Shown in pieces: positions 54,861 through 63,495 of a stretch of 64,000 bases of DNA. Made by a program: the position numbers and the translations under genes. Every line of letters starts with the position of its first letter. Position 1 is the first letter of the stretch. Below the pieces are notes generated by a model. It searched no databases, was not told the origin of the DNA, and saw nothing but the letters and a program-made list of their open reading frames with translations. The stretch spans positions 186,001 through 250,000 of the forward strand of contig NZ_CP094264.1 in the NCBI RefSeq assembly GCF_023614235.1, read 5' to 3'. This DNA comes from Streptomyces sp. MRC013 (GTDB lineage: Bacteria; Actinomycetota; Actinomycetes; Streptomycetales; Streptomycetaceae).

Positions 54861-57586
54861 TGACGCGGTGGTCGTGCCCGGTGTCCGCCGTCCCGCGCTC
54901 CGCCGCTCCCCGCGCCGGCGCCGCCGGCGATGCGCTCCTTGAACTCCGCGTGGCAGAACTGGTAGACGGGGCCGACTCGTCTGAGCAGGCCGAGCAGCCG
55001 GGCGTCCTCCATGAAGGACAGTGGCCGCCGCGGCAGCCGCCCGGTCGCGGCGAGCCGCAGGCCGGTCTCCCGGTACGCGAAGTAGGCGGTGCTCGACACG
55101 GCCAGGAGGCCGGCGGCGAGCCCGACCGAGAGGTTCGACTCCAGGGGCAGCAGCGAGCGGCCCACGGCCTGCACGCCGGGGATGTCGCTGTCGGCCAGGC
55201 CCCCCTGCAGCGTGACGGCCCATTTCGTCAGGAGCGGCACCACGCTGACCACCAGGAGCGCGACGGCGACCGTGCGGTCGCCCTGCAGTGTAGACTGCGG
55301 GGTCTCCTGCTCCAGGTCGGCGGGGACGCGGGCCCAGCGCAGGATGGCGTGCCCCGTCCCGAACAGGAGGCCGAGGAAGACCCCGAAGAGTCCTGTCGCG
55401 ACGCACCTCTCCCACCAGGACAGGTCGAAGATCCAGGGTGCCAGGAAGGCGAGCGAGACCCCCAGGCAGACGCCCACCAGGAGGCCCCGGCCCAGGGACG
55501 CCGGGAACATGGCCCACAGCAGCCGCTTCGACCCGTGGAAGTCCAGCCGCGTCGGACGGGACGGGCCGCCGGCCGGATCGAGCCCCACCATGATGCCGGT
55601 GATCAGGAGGAAGACGCAGGCGTGGAAGGCCGCGTCCTGGCTGAGGAAGACCACGGACTCGTAGGGGGCGAGGAACGACACCTCCCCGGCGGGTCGTCCG
55701 GTCGCCTGGCGGACGGACATGAACAGGAGCAGGCCCGCGAGTTCGGCGCCCAGCCAGAAGAGGAGGAAGAACGCCAGGACCCTCCGCACCCGTGCGGTGC
55801 GGTGCCCCGCGGTGCGCGGACGCTCCCCCGACCGCCGGCGGAGCAGTGAGGAACCCAGCGCGCCGAGGGCGAGCAGCGCCATGCACGAGAACCAGGCGAC
55901 GCCCGCCTTGAGCCCGGTGTACGGCGCCACGCCGATCTCGAACCCCGTGTCCATCTCCTCGACCCTCCGCGCCCAGCGCTCGGTCACCGCCCCCACCCCC
56001 GCGCAGAGCGGCAGGACGACGGCGCATCCGGCTCCCAGGCGGCGCGCGGCCTCCGCGAGGGCGCGCGGCCGTCCCCGGTCGCCCGGCAGGGGCCCGGAGG
56101 GCTCGGCCGGCCCTCCCCGGTCGGCCACCCGGGCGAGCCGGATCACCACCGTCGCCGCGACGCCCGTGGCCAGCGTGACGGCCAGGAAGTACCCGAACCG
56201 TGCGAGCGGCGGGAACGTCCAGTAGAAGTAGTCGGCCGCCGTGCAGCCCGCGCCCAATCCGATCACCGCGCCGGCCACCGGCCCGGACAGCGGGCCCGCC
56301 GGGTCCGGCCGCAGCGCGCGGCGCAGCTCCCACCAGGCGATGTCGTCGGTGCCCTGGCGTTCGACGTGCGAGGCGAAGAAGGCGAGCGTCGTGCGGGCGT
56401 CGTACGGGTGCCAGCGGGCGGCGGCGGTACGGCGCGGGTCGGGGGCCGACGGGTCGGAGGCGGCCGGTTGCGCGGTGAAGACCGCCGGGACCAGCGCGTC
56501 GAGCAGGTGGTGCCGGAGGCTTTCCGCGTCGCCGAAGCGGGTCAGCTCGGCGGGGTCGGCCGCCGGTGAGGTGTAGACGGTGCGGGCGAGCCAGACGTTC
56601 AACGGAACCGACAGGGCACGGGCGACGGGCCCCTCGGGCCGCAGCGTGAGTTCGTCGATCACCGGCTGCCATGCGGGCAGGCGCCTGGGCGGGACGGCGC
56701 TGCGCAGGTAGCCGGCCACGTCGGCCGCCGCCACCGGTTCCGCGACGACCACGGCGGCGGCGGTGAGCACGTCGGTGTCCGCGACGGCCCGGTGGTACTC
56801 GGCCCTGCGGGAGGCGAGGATCAGCGGGCCGTGCACGGCGACGGCGTGGTTGACCGCGGTCAGCGCCCGGGCCCGCAGGTCGGCGGGGAGTTCGTCGAGA
56901 CCGTCCAGGACGGGCAGGACGCGTCCTTCGGCGACCAGTTTGCGGGCGGCGTCCCGGCCGTAGGCCTGTTCGTTGCGCAGGGCCGGGTAGTCCTCGTGGA
57001 TGCGGCGCGCCATCCAGCTCAGCAGCGGCTCCTTGCGGGGGTTCCACGGGGCCAGGTCCAGCAGGACGGGGACGGGCTCCCCGGCTTCCGGGGCGCGCAG
57101 GAGTTCGCGTACGAGGAGGACGACGAGGGAGGTCTTGCCCGCCCCGGGGTCGCCGAGGACCACCAGCCGCCGGTGGGGCAGGGCGCGGAAGGCCGCGGCG
57201 AAGGCGCGGACGTCGTCGCTGCGGCCGGACAGGGCGCGGCCGACCATCCGCGCGTGGTCCCCGGCCTGCGCCTGGTCGCTGCGCCAGCGCACGGCCAGCG
57301 GGTGCGGGTCGAGCAGTCCCTGTGCGGCGGCCTCCTCGCTCCACTGGTGGCGCACCATGGCGGCGAGCGCCTCCGCGGCCTGTTCGAGTTCGGTCCGGGT
57401 GGCCGGGGTGGCGGGTCGGGTCCGCTGCCAGGACCAGCCGACCAGGCCGACGGTGGCCGAGATGATGACGCTCAGGGAGGTCACGGCGACCTCGCCCGCA
57501 CCCGCCACCACGGTCACCACGACGACCAGCGCCGCGACGCCGGCCGCTCCGACGCACCAGGGCCACAGCGGTCTACGGTTTCTCAT
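54830..57586 (-). CDS. NACHT-domain STAND NTPase with multiple C-terminal membrane segments
   Basis: 918 aa, ATG 57586. Two N-terminal membrane helices (WCVGAAGVAALVVVVTVVAG; TSLSVIISATVGLVGWSW). NACHT NTPase at about residues 130-380: HRRLVVLGDPGAGKTSLVVL (Walker A), GRVLPVLDGLDELPADLRAR (Walker B with DGLDE), HGPLILASRRAEYHRAV, RALSVPLNVWLARTVYTSP. The C-terminal 500 aa hold about ten hydrophobic helices and end YQFCHAEFKERIAGGAG, the YQF-HA-F/LQ ending of Streptomyces NACHT proteins. NACHT STAND proteins sense phage or stress and oligomerise; the membrane part could be the effector. The 3' end overlaps SIR2 by 31 bp. Confidence 0.9.
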   Translation of the reverse strand: MRNRRPLWPWCVGAAGVAALVVVVTVVAGAGEVAVTSLSVIISATVGLVGWSWQRTRPATPATRTELEQAAEALAAMVRHQWSEEAAAQGLLDPHPLAVRWRSDQAQAGDHARMVGRALSGRSDDVRAFAAAFRALPHRRLVVLGDPGAGKTSLVVLLVRELLRAPEAGEPVPVLLDLAPWNPRKEPLLSWMARRIHEDYPALRNEQAYGRDAARKLVAEGRVLPVLDGLDELPADLRARALTAVNHAVAVHGPLILASRRAEYHRAVADTDVLTAAAVVVAEPVAAADVAGYLRSAVPPRRLPAWQPVIDELTLRPEGPVARALSVPLNVWLARTVYTSPAADPAELTRFGDAESLRHHLLDALVPAVFTAQPAASDPSAPDPRRTAAARWHPYDARTTLAFFASHVERQGTDDIAWWELRRALRPDPAGPLSGPVAGAVIGLGAGCTAADYFYWTFPPLARFGYFLAVTLATGVAATVVIRLARVADRGGPAEPSGPLPGDRGRPRALAEAARRLGAGCAVVLPLCAGVGAVTERWARRVEEMDTGFEIGVAPYTGLKAGVAWFSCMALLALGALGSSLLRRRSGERPRTAGHRTARVRRVLAFFLLFWLGAELAGLLLFMSVRQATGRPAGEVSFLAPYESVVFLSQDAAFHACVFLLITGIMVGLDPAGGPSRPTRLDFHGSKRLLWAMFPASLGRGLLVGVCLGVSLAFLAPWIFDLSWWERCVATGLFGVFLGLLFGTGHAILRWARVPADLEQETPQSTLQGDRTVAVALLVVSVVPLLTKWAVTLQGGLADSDIPGVQAVGRSLLPLESNLSVGLAAGLLAVSSTAYFAYRETGLRLAATGRLPRRPLSFMEDARLLGLLRRVGPVYQFCHAEFKERIAGGAGAGSGGARDGGHRARPPRHHDGPPAASA

Positions 57587-57640
57587 GGCGGTGGGTGTCC
57601 GGGCGTCCGGTGCGGGCGGGGCTCTCGGCACGCGGGGTGG

Positions 57641-58900
57641 TCACGGCCGGCCGGCCGCCTGCTCGATGTCGTTGCGGAACAGGCAGAGCTTGGCGTCCTC
57701 CGCGAGGAAGTACTTGTCGACCTTGTAGGCGATGGTGGCGAAGTCGAGACGGCCGTCCCCGTCGAAGTCGCCGATGGCGATCCGCGCGGCGCTGTCCGAG
57801 GAGACCCGCCACTTGGTGAACACCCCGGCGGCGATGTCCAGCGCCTTGTAGTAGAAGACTCCCTGCCAGGGGTACGGGCCGCGCAGTGCGACGAGGAACT
57901 CGTCGTCGCCGTCGCCGTCGAAGTCCGCGCAGACGATCTGGTGGCTGGGGCCCTCGCCGAGTTCGTTGGGGTCGCCGAAGACGTCCAGCACGATCCGGCG
58001 CCAGGACGCCTCGGCCACCGGTGTGCCGGGCTGCTCCTTGACGTAGGCCGCCACGGTGTTGCCGTGGAAGGGCTCGGTGGCCACGACGTAGGCGTGCGGG
58101 TCGTCGCCGATCCGTCCGGCGCCGACGTCGCCGCTGCCCTTGAACCCGGTCCGCTCGAACCGCTCCTGTTCGCCGGAGCCGATGCGCGTGGTGGTGAACC
58201 GGCCTTCGCGTTCGTCGTAGTGGAGCCAGGTCACGCCCTCCTCGGAGGCGAGCAGGACCGAGTCGAGGTGTTCGCTGCCGGGCAGCGGGTTCTTCCGGAT
58301 CTCCGCACCGTGGATCATGCGGAAGTGGCTGTCGTCGAGGATCCGCTTGTTCCAGGGCCGGCGCACGTCGTCGTCGGGGCTGAACAGCAGGACGGGGACG
58401 AGGGCGTGGACGTGCCGGGCGCCCACGGTCGGCAGGGCCATCAGCTCGGGTGTGCGGGTCTGGGTGAAACGGCCCAGGCGCAGCCGGTGCATGGCGGTCT
58501 GCCGGCCGATGTAGTGGCGCTTCCAACGGGTTTCGGAGCCGAACTCGCCGGGGTTCTCGATCCAGTCGATCTTCCCGCCCTCGGGGTCGGGGTCGTCGAT
58601 GCGGCCGCCCGCGCCGTACAGCTCGTAGCAGACCACGACGTCGGGGCGGCCGTTGCCGGTGACGTCCCCGTAGTGGGCGCCGATCGGCATGTGGAAGCCG
58701 TCGGCGACGAGCCGCCGCTCCCAGCCGGGGTTGCGGTACCAGTAGATCTCGCCGAGGTACAGGCCGTGGCCGACCAGGTCGGGGCGGCCGTCCCCGTCGA
58801 CATCGGGGGCCTCCAGCCAGTAGCCCTCGATGAGGTTGTCGTGGAGGACCTCCCGGGTGAACCGGGGGACGCGGATGTCCAGGGGGGTGCTTGCGCCCAT
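57641..58900 (-). CDS. VCBS/FG-GAP repeat beta-propeller protein, possibly aldos-2-ulose dehydratase-like
   Basis: 419 aa, ATG 58900 (GGAAAGG upstream), no signal peptide. FG-GAP/VCBS blades with Ca-binding DxDxDG loops: WLEAPDVDGDGRPDLVGHGL, IGAHYGDVTGNGRPDVVVCY, IVCADFDGDGDDEFLVALRG, ARIAIGDFDGDGRLDFATIA, plus EIYWYRNPGWERRL and DWIENPGEFGSETRWKRHYI. Fungal aldos-2-ulose dehydratase/isomerase has an N-terminal propeller of this style that binds glucosone. Being last in an operon with a pyranose-2-oxidase-like enzyme, this cytosolic propeller is a candidate to act on the oxidised sugar. The cupin domains of the fungal enzyme are absent. Confidence 0.8.
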   Translation of the reverse strand: MGASTPLDIRVPRFTREVLHDNLIEGYWLEAPDVDGDGRPDLVGHGLYLGEIYWYRNPGWERRLVADGFHMPIGAHYGDVTGNGRPDVVVCYELYGAGGRIDDPDPEGGKIDWIENPGEFGSETRWKRHYIGRQTAMHRLRLGRFTQTRTPELMALPTVGARHVHALVPVLLFSPDDDVRRPWNKRILDDSHFRMIHGAEIRKNPLPGSEHLDSVLLASEEGVTWLHYDEREGRFTTTRIGSGEQERFERTGFKGSGDVGAGRIGDDPHAYVVATEPFHGNTVAAYVKEQPGTPVAEASWRRIVLDVFGDPNELGEGPSHQIVCADFDGDGDDEFLVALRGPYPWQGVFYYKALDIAAGVFTKWRVSSDSAARIAIGDFDGDGRLDFATIAYKVDKYFLAEDAKLCLFRNDIEQAAGRP

Positions 58901-58939
58901 GGGGATGCCTTTCCGGTGAGGGGTGCGGTCGGGGCCGGG

Positions 58940-59881
58940 TCAGCCGAGGGCCCGGGCCAGGTAGGCGTGGGCGGTCTGGGCGTAGTACAGCGGTGGGTGC
59001 CCGCCGAGCGGGTTCTGCTCGGCCTCCACCACCAGCCAGCCGCGGTAGGACTCGCCCGGCCGGAGGACCGCGAGGAAGGTGTCGAAGTCGATGTCGCCGT
59101 CGCCGTCGCCGGGCACGGTGAAGATGCCCGCCTCGATGTACTCGCGGAAGCTGCCGTCGGACAGGGTGCGGTCGGCGTGGACCGTGCCGCGGACGTTCTT
59201 CAGGTGGACGTGGGCGATGCGGTCGCGGTGGCGTTCGACGACCCCCGCCGGATCGGCGCCGGCCCAGGTGAGGTGGCCGGTGTCCAGTAGGAGGCCGACG
59301 TGGCGCGGGTCGGTGTGCCGCATGAGCCGGTCGACGTCCTCCCCGGTCTGGACGCCGGTGCCCATGTGGGGGTGGTAGGCCAGGGTGAAGCCCTGGGCGG
59401 CGGTGATCTCGCCGATCTTGTTCAGTCCGTCGCACAGGTCGGCCCACTGCTCGTCGGTGAACTCGGGTTTGTTGCCGCGCAGGCTGAGCGCCTGGAGGTG
59501 GACGGATCCGCCGAACTCGGCGACGCCGATGATGCGGGTCTTCACCGGGGGGTCGCAGGCGTTGAACCGCTTCAGGAACTCCAGCACTTCCAGCAGGTGC
59601 CGGGCGGTGCGCGCGGGGCCGTCGGGCACGGTGAGGTAGGTGCTCACCCACGGTTCGCTCACGCTGAGGCCGCGCAGGTGCATCGCGGCGGTCAGCGCGG
59701 CGACGTCCGTGGTGAAGGTGTGGCCGATGCTGCACCCCTCGAACCCCGCGAGGGCGATCTCGCTGAGGCACTGCTCCATGGGGATGTGGTTGCCGATGAG
59801 CGGGAAGTCGTCGTTGGTCCAGCAGGTGGGGGTGATGCCCAGATGGATGCCGTCCGGGCCGCGGGTGGTCTGTGCCGGCAT
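58940..59881 (-). CDS. Sugar phosphate isomerase/epimerase (TIM barrel, IolE-like)
   Basis: 313 aa, ATG 59881. GIHLGITPTCWTNDDFPLIG, CLSEIALAGFEGCSIGHTFT, RIIGVAEFGGSVHLQALSLR, FTLAYHPHMGTGVQTGEDVD (metal-region His), HVGLLLDTGHLTWAGADPAG (Asp/His ligands), RIAHVHLKNVRGTVHADRTL, YRGWLVVEAEQNPLGGHPPL (Glu ligand): AP-endonuclease-2-like TIM barrel with the usual metal-binding E/D/H/E set. Family members dehydrate 2-keto-inositol (IolE), epimerise ketosugars or, with a small partner, cleave oxidised C-glycosides. Upstream oxidase 23 bp away. Confidence 0.9.
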   Translation of the reverse strand: MPAQTTRGPDGIHLGITPTCWTNDDFPLIGNHIPMEQCLSEIALAGFEGCSIGHTFTTDVAALTAAMHLRGLSVSEPWVSTYLTVPDGPARTARHLLEVLEFLKRFNACDPPVKTRIIGVAEFGGSVHLQALSLRGNKPEFTDEQWADLCDGLNKIGEITAAQGFTLAYHPHMGTGVQTGEDVDRLMRHTDPRHVGLLLDTGHLTWAGADPAGVVERHRDRIAHVHLKNVRGTVHADRTLSDGSFREYIEAGIFTVPGDGDGDIDFDTFLAVLRPGESYRGWLVVEAEQNPLGGHPPLYYAQTAHAYLARALG

Positions 59882-59904
59882 GGTGGGGTCCAGGGGGTCG
59901 GGGG

Positions 59905-61614
59905 TCAGCGTCCGGGGTGGCCCTTGACGATGGTGTCGGCCGCGCGCAGCGCCATGGCGACGCTGGTGAGCGTGGGGTTGGAGGCGTTGCCGAAGGGGTG
60001 CAGGCCGTTGCCGCCGAGGTAGAGGTTGTCGATGTGCCACACCTTGGAGTGCTCGTCGACGACGCTGTCCATCGGGCTCGTCCCCATGCGGGTGGTGCCC
60101 GCGATGTGCAGCGGCAGGCCCGGGGCCAGGAAGACGGGTTCGGAGCCGGGCATGAAACCGCCGAGCGCGGCGGCGGTGTGCAGCATGTGCTCGTTCATGC
60201 GGTCCGTCTCCTTCCGTTCGGCCTGGTCGAGGCAGAAGTGGAACGTGGGCTGCGGCATGTCGAGGGTGTCGCGGAGCCTGCGGGAGAAGGTGACCCTGTT
60301 CTCTGAGCGGGGCCGGCAGATGCCGAACCAGCGCAGGTCGACGATGAGCCGGGGGTCGATGTTGGGCGGTACGGCGCCGTAGGTGAAGGCGTCGCGGTGG
60401 ATCTGGCAGTGCCAGGGGCGGCGGCCGGTCACCAGCAGGGCCAGGTTCGGGTCCCGCTCGGTGGGCGGGAAGGGCACGGGGTCGGCGCACCTGTCGCCGG
60501 AGTGCAGGCGCTTGAGCTGTGCGGCACGGTAGCGGGCGACGCGGTCGGCGGCGGCACGGGCCGGGTCGTCGTCGCCCGGACCGGCGCGCAGGACGTCCTC
60601 GATGTGGTCCACGTGCTCCTGCTGGAGCACGACCTGGCAGAACGACATGGGCTGCTCGGTCAGGTAGCGGCCGAGGGCGGGCAGGGTGACGCCGGAGTTG
60701 AACAGCAGCTGCGGGGTCGGGACGGCGCCGCAGGCCACGACGTACGTCTCGGCCCGCAGGCGGATCTCCTGGCGAACGTCGCGCAGGTCGCGCACCACGG
60801 CGTACCGGACCTCCTGGTGCTTGTCCGAGCCGGCGATCTCCAGCCGTACGCACTGGTGCTCGGGCAGCAGGGAGAACGAGCCGCGCGGCGGTGTGTGGGC
60901 GGGGTCGGCCAGCTCGCCGAGGACGGTGTCGGCGGCCGACCAGGTCACCGCGGAGGTCTGGTCGGAGTCGGCCCGGTCGCGGACCGCGAGGGGCAGTTCG
61001 GTGATGTCGGCGCACTCCTCTCCGGCCCGTTGCAGCACCCGCTTGACCAGCAGGTGCCGGGCGGAGGAGGCGAAGACGGAGGTGCTGCGGGCGAGCAGGC
61101 GCTCCGCCTCGTCGTAGAGCCGGTCCATCTCCTTCTCGCCGATGGGGTAGGGCTGCCCCCCGTACTGCCGTTCCACCTCGGGGTGGAAGCGGGGGATCGC
61201 GCAGGTCCAGTGGGTGGCCATGCCGCCGACCGCGTAGGTGGCCGCCGCCGCGGGCAGGTTGAGGTGCTTGCGCTGCTCCGGGTTCTGGTTGCGCATCGAG
61301 AAGCCGGCGTACTTGTCCGGGTCGTAGGAGAACGCCGACGGGTCGAGCGTGAGCACCGGCTCCCTGTTGGTGGCGGTCGACAGGGGGAGCAGGTGCCCCC
61401 TGATGACCGAGACGAACAGGTCGATGTTCTTCTGGAACAGGTAGTTGTTCTTCAGGTGTTCGCCGTAGCGGCGGGAGAGCTGGGAACCGGCGTCGATCAT
61501 CAGGACGCTCTTGCCCGCGGCCACCAGCTCGCGGGCGAAGGCGCATCCGACGGGGCCGCTGCCGATGATCAGCACGTCGGCCTCGCGGGGGGCGGGCGCG
61601 GCGGTGTCGTTCAT
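59905..61614 (-). CDS. Pyranose 2-oxidase-like GMC/FAD oxidoreductase
   Basis: 569 aa, ATG 61614 (AAAGGACG upstream). FAD fold EADVLIIGSGPVGCAFAREL, DAGSQLSRRYGEHLKNN. The motif AVGGMATHWTCAIPRFHPE matches the pyranose-oxidase T-H-W segment whose His carries covalent FAD. GTTRMGTSPMDSVVDEHSKV, HIDNLYLGGNGLHPFGNASN and PTLTSVAMALRAADTI end the GMC C-terminal domain with candidate catalytic His/Asn. LLPEHQCVRLEIAGSDKHQE lies in the substrate domain. Oxidises sugars at C2 (or C3 in related C-glycoside oxidases), using O2 or quinones. No secretion signal. Confidence 0.9.
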   Translation of the reverse strand: MNDTAAPAPREADVLIIGSGPVGCAFARELVAAGKSVLMIDAGSQLSRRYGEHLKNNYLFQKNIDLFVSVIRGHLLPLSTATNREPVLTLDPSAFSYDPDKYAGFSMRNQNPEQRKHLNLPAAAATYAVGGMATHWTCAIPRFHPEVERQYGGQPYPIGEKEMDRLYDEAERLLARSTSVFASSARHLLVKRVLQRAGEECADITELPLAVRDRADSDQTSAVTWSAADTVLGELADPAHTPPRGSFSLLPEHQCVRLEIAGSDKHQEVRYAVVRDLRDVRQEIRLRAETYVVACGAVPTPQLLFNSGVTLPALGRYLTEQPMSFCQVVLQQEHVDHIEDVLRAGPGDDDPARAAADRVARYRAAQLKRLHSGDRCADPVPFPPTERDPNLALLVTGRRPWHCQIHRDAFTYGAVPPNIDPRLIVDLRWFGICRPRSENRVTFSRRLRDTLDMPQPTFHFCLDQAERKETDRMNEHMLHTAAALGGFMPGSEPVFLAPGLPLHIAGTTRMGTSPMDSVVDEHSKVWHIDNLYLGGNGLHPFGNASNPTLTSVAMALRAADTIVKGHPGR

Positions 61615-61638
61615 GGACGTCCTTTCGGCCGGGCCGCG

Positions 61639-63495
61639 TCAGCGGCGCGGGCGGTCGTGGTGTGCGGCCGGTGCGGCGGCCCCGGTGCCGGGGCGCAGGC
61701 TCCGGCCGTCCACGGCGCTGATGTCCGCCGTACGGCTGAGCCACAGCGCGCTGTTGACGAGACCGACCATGCTGAACGCCTGCGGTGTGTTGCCGAGGTG
61801 GCGGCCGGTGGCCGGGTCGTACTCCTCCGCGAGCAGCCCGACGTCGTTGCGCAGGTCCAGCAGCCGCTCGAACAGCTCCAGGGCCTCCCGGTGGCGGCCG
61901 ACGCCGTGCAGTGCGTCGACGAGCCAGAAGGAGCAGACCAGGAAGGTGGCCTCGGAGCCCGGCAGGCCGTCGACGCCGCCGTCCGCCTCCGGCCGGTAGC
62001 GGTGCAGGAAGCCGTCCTCGCCCAGTTCCCGGCACACCGTGTCGACGGTGCCGCGGACGCGCGGGTCGTGCCAGGGCAGGAAGCCGATGCGCGGCAGCAG
62101 CAGGAGGGCGGCGTCCACGCCCTTCGAACCGTAGAACTGCGTGAAGGTGTTCCGTTCGGCGTCGAACCCCTCCCGGCAGACCTCCTCGTGGATGCGGTCG
62201 CGCAGCCGCTTCCAGCGGTCCACCGGACCCTGGCGGCCCTGGTGCAGCACCGCGCGCACCGCCCGGTCCACGCCCGCCCACGCCATCGCCTTCGAATGCA
62301 CGAAGTGGCGTGGCCCGCCGCGGACCTCCCACAGGCTGAGGTCGGGTTCCCGCCAGTTGCCCTCCAGGAAGTCCAGCAGCGCCTGCTCCATCCTCCACGC
62401 CGTGTCGCTCGCGGGCATCCCGGCCTCGCGGCCCACGTAGAAGCACTCGAGTACCTCTCCCCACACGTCCAGCTGGAACTGGCGGGTGGCGGCGTTGCCG
62501 ACCCGGACGGGGCGCGAGCCCCCGTACCCGGAGAGCCAGTCCAGCTCGTACTCGGGCAGCCGCCAGGTGCCGTCGAGGCCGTACATGATCTGAAGGTCGG
62601 CGGGGTTGCCCGCGACCGCGCGCAGCAGCCAGTCCCGCCACCGGGTCGCCTCCTCCAGGTAGCCGGTGCCGATGAGCGCCTGGAGGGTGAAGGTGGCGTC
62701 GCGCAGCCAGCAGTAGCGGTAGTCCCAGTTGCGCGGGCCGCCGGGCTGTTCGGGCAGCGAGGTGGTGGCCGCGGCGAGGATGCCCCCGGTGGGCCGGTAC
62801 GTCAGGGCCTTCAGGGTGATCAGGGAGCGCCGTACGGCCCCCTCCCACCGCCCTCGGTAGTCGCACGCGTCCGTCCAGCTCCGCCAGAACCGCTCGGTGG
62901 CCCCGATCGCCGGCAGTGCGTCGACCGGCTTCAGGCGGCTGACGAGGTGGGACGGCTTGTGGGTGAGGACGAAGGGCACCCGCTGTCCGGCCTCGACGGT
63001 GAACTCCGCCCGGGTCGCCAGGTTCTCGCCGTGCACCTCCACCGGGGTGTGCAGCCAGAAGGCGTCCGGTCCGGCCACGGCCCGCAGCCCGTCGCCCGCG
63101 CGGTACACCCACGGGATGATCCGGCCGTAGTCGGGGCGCAGCCGCAGGTCCATCCGCATGGTCACCCGCCCGCTGACGCCCTCGACCAGCCGCACCACGT
63201 CGGCGCCCTCGCCGCGCAGCGGCATGCAGTCCACGACGCGCACCCCGCCGTCCGCGGTGTGCCACTCGCTCTCCAGGACCAGGGTGTCGTCCCGGTACCG
63301 GCGTCGCGTCGCGGGGCCGCCCCCCGCCGGGGCCAGCAGCCACCGGCCCGCCTCCTCGTCGTGCAGCAAAGCGGCGAAGCAGGCCTGCGAGTCGAACCCG
63401 GGCAGGCACAACCAGTCGATCGACCCGTCGCGCCCCACCAGCGCGCCCGAGTGCAGGTCGCCTATGAAGGCGTAGTCCTCGATGGCATTGGCCAT
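61639..63495 (-). CDS. Glycoside hydrolase family 15 protein (trehalase/glucoamylase-like)
   Basis: 618 aa, ATG 63495. N-terminal beta domain AIEDYAFIGDLHSGALVGRD, GSIDWLCLPGFDSQACFAAL. The (alpha/alpha)6 barrel includes GGPRNWDYRYCWLRDATFTL (conserved NWDYRYCWLRD), QFQLDVWGEVLECFYVGREA, FVHSKAMAWAGVDRAVRAVL and GEDGFLHRYRPEADGGVDGL. Closest in pattern to cytosolic GH15 enzymes of actinobacteria, some of which are trehalases. It would release free glucose that the downstream oxidase could use. First gene of the four-gene operon; intact. Confidence 0.92.
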   Translation of the reverse strand: MANAIEDYAFIGDLHSGALVGRDGSIDWLCLPGFDSQACFAALLHDEEAGRWLLAPAGGGPATRRRYRDDTLVLESEWHTADGGVRVVDCMPLRGEGADVVRLVEGVSGRVTMRMDLRLRPDYGRIIPWVYRAGDGLRAVAGPDAFWLHTPVEVHGENLATRAEFTVEAGQRVPFVLTHKPSHLVSRLKPVDALPAIGATERFWRSWTDACDYRGRWEGAVRRSLITLKALTYRPTGGILAAATTSLPEQPGGPRNWDYRYCWLRDATFTLQALIGTGYLEEATRWRDWLLRAVAGNPADLQIMYGLDGTWRLPEYELDWLSGYGGSRPVRVGNAATRQFQLDVWGEVLECFYVGREAGMPASDTAWRMEQALLDFLEGNWREPDLSLWEVRGGPRHFVHSKAMAWAGVDRAVRAVLHQGRQGPVDRWKRLRDRIHEEVCREGFDAERNTFTQFYGSKGVDAALLLLPRIGFLPWHDPRVRGTVDTVCRELGEDGFLHRYRPEADGGVDGLPGSEATFLVCSFWLVDALHGVGRHREALELFERLLDLRNDVGLLAEEYDPATGRHLGNTPQAFSMVGLVNSALWLSRTADISAVDGRSLRPGTGAAAPAAHHDRPRR

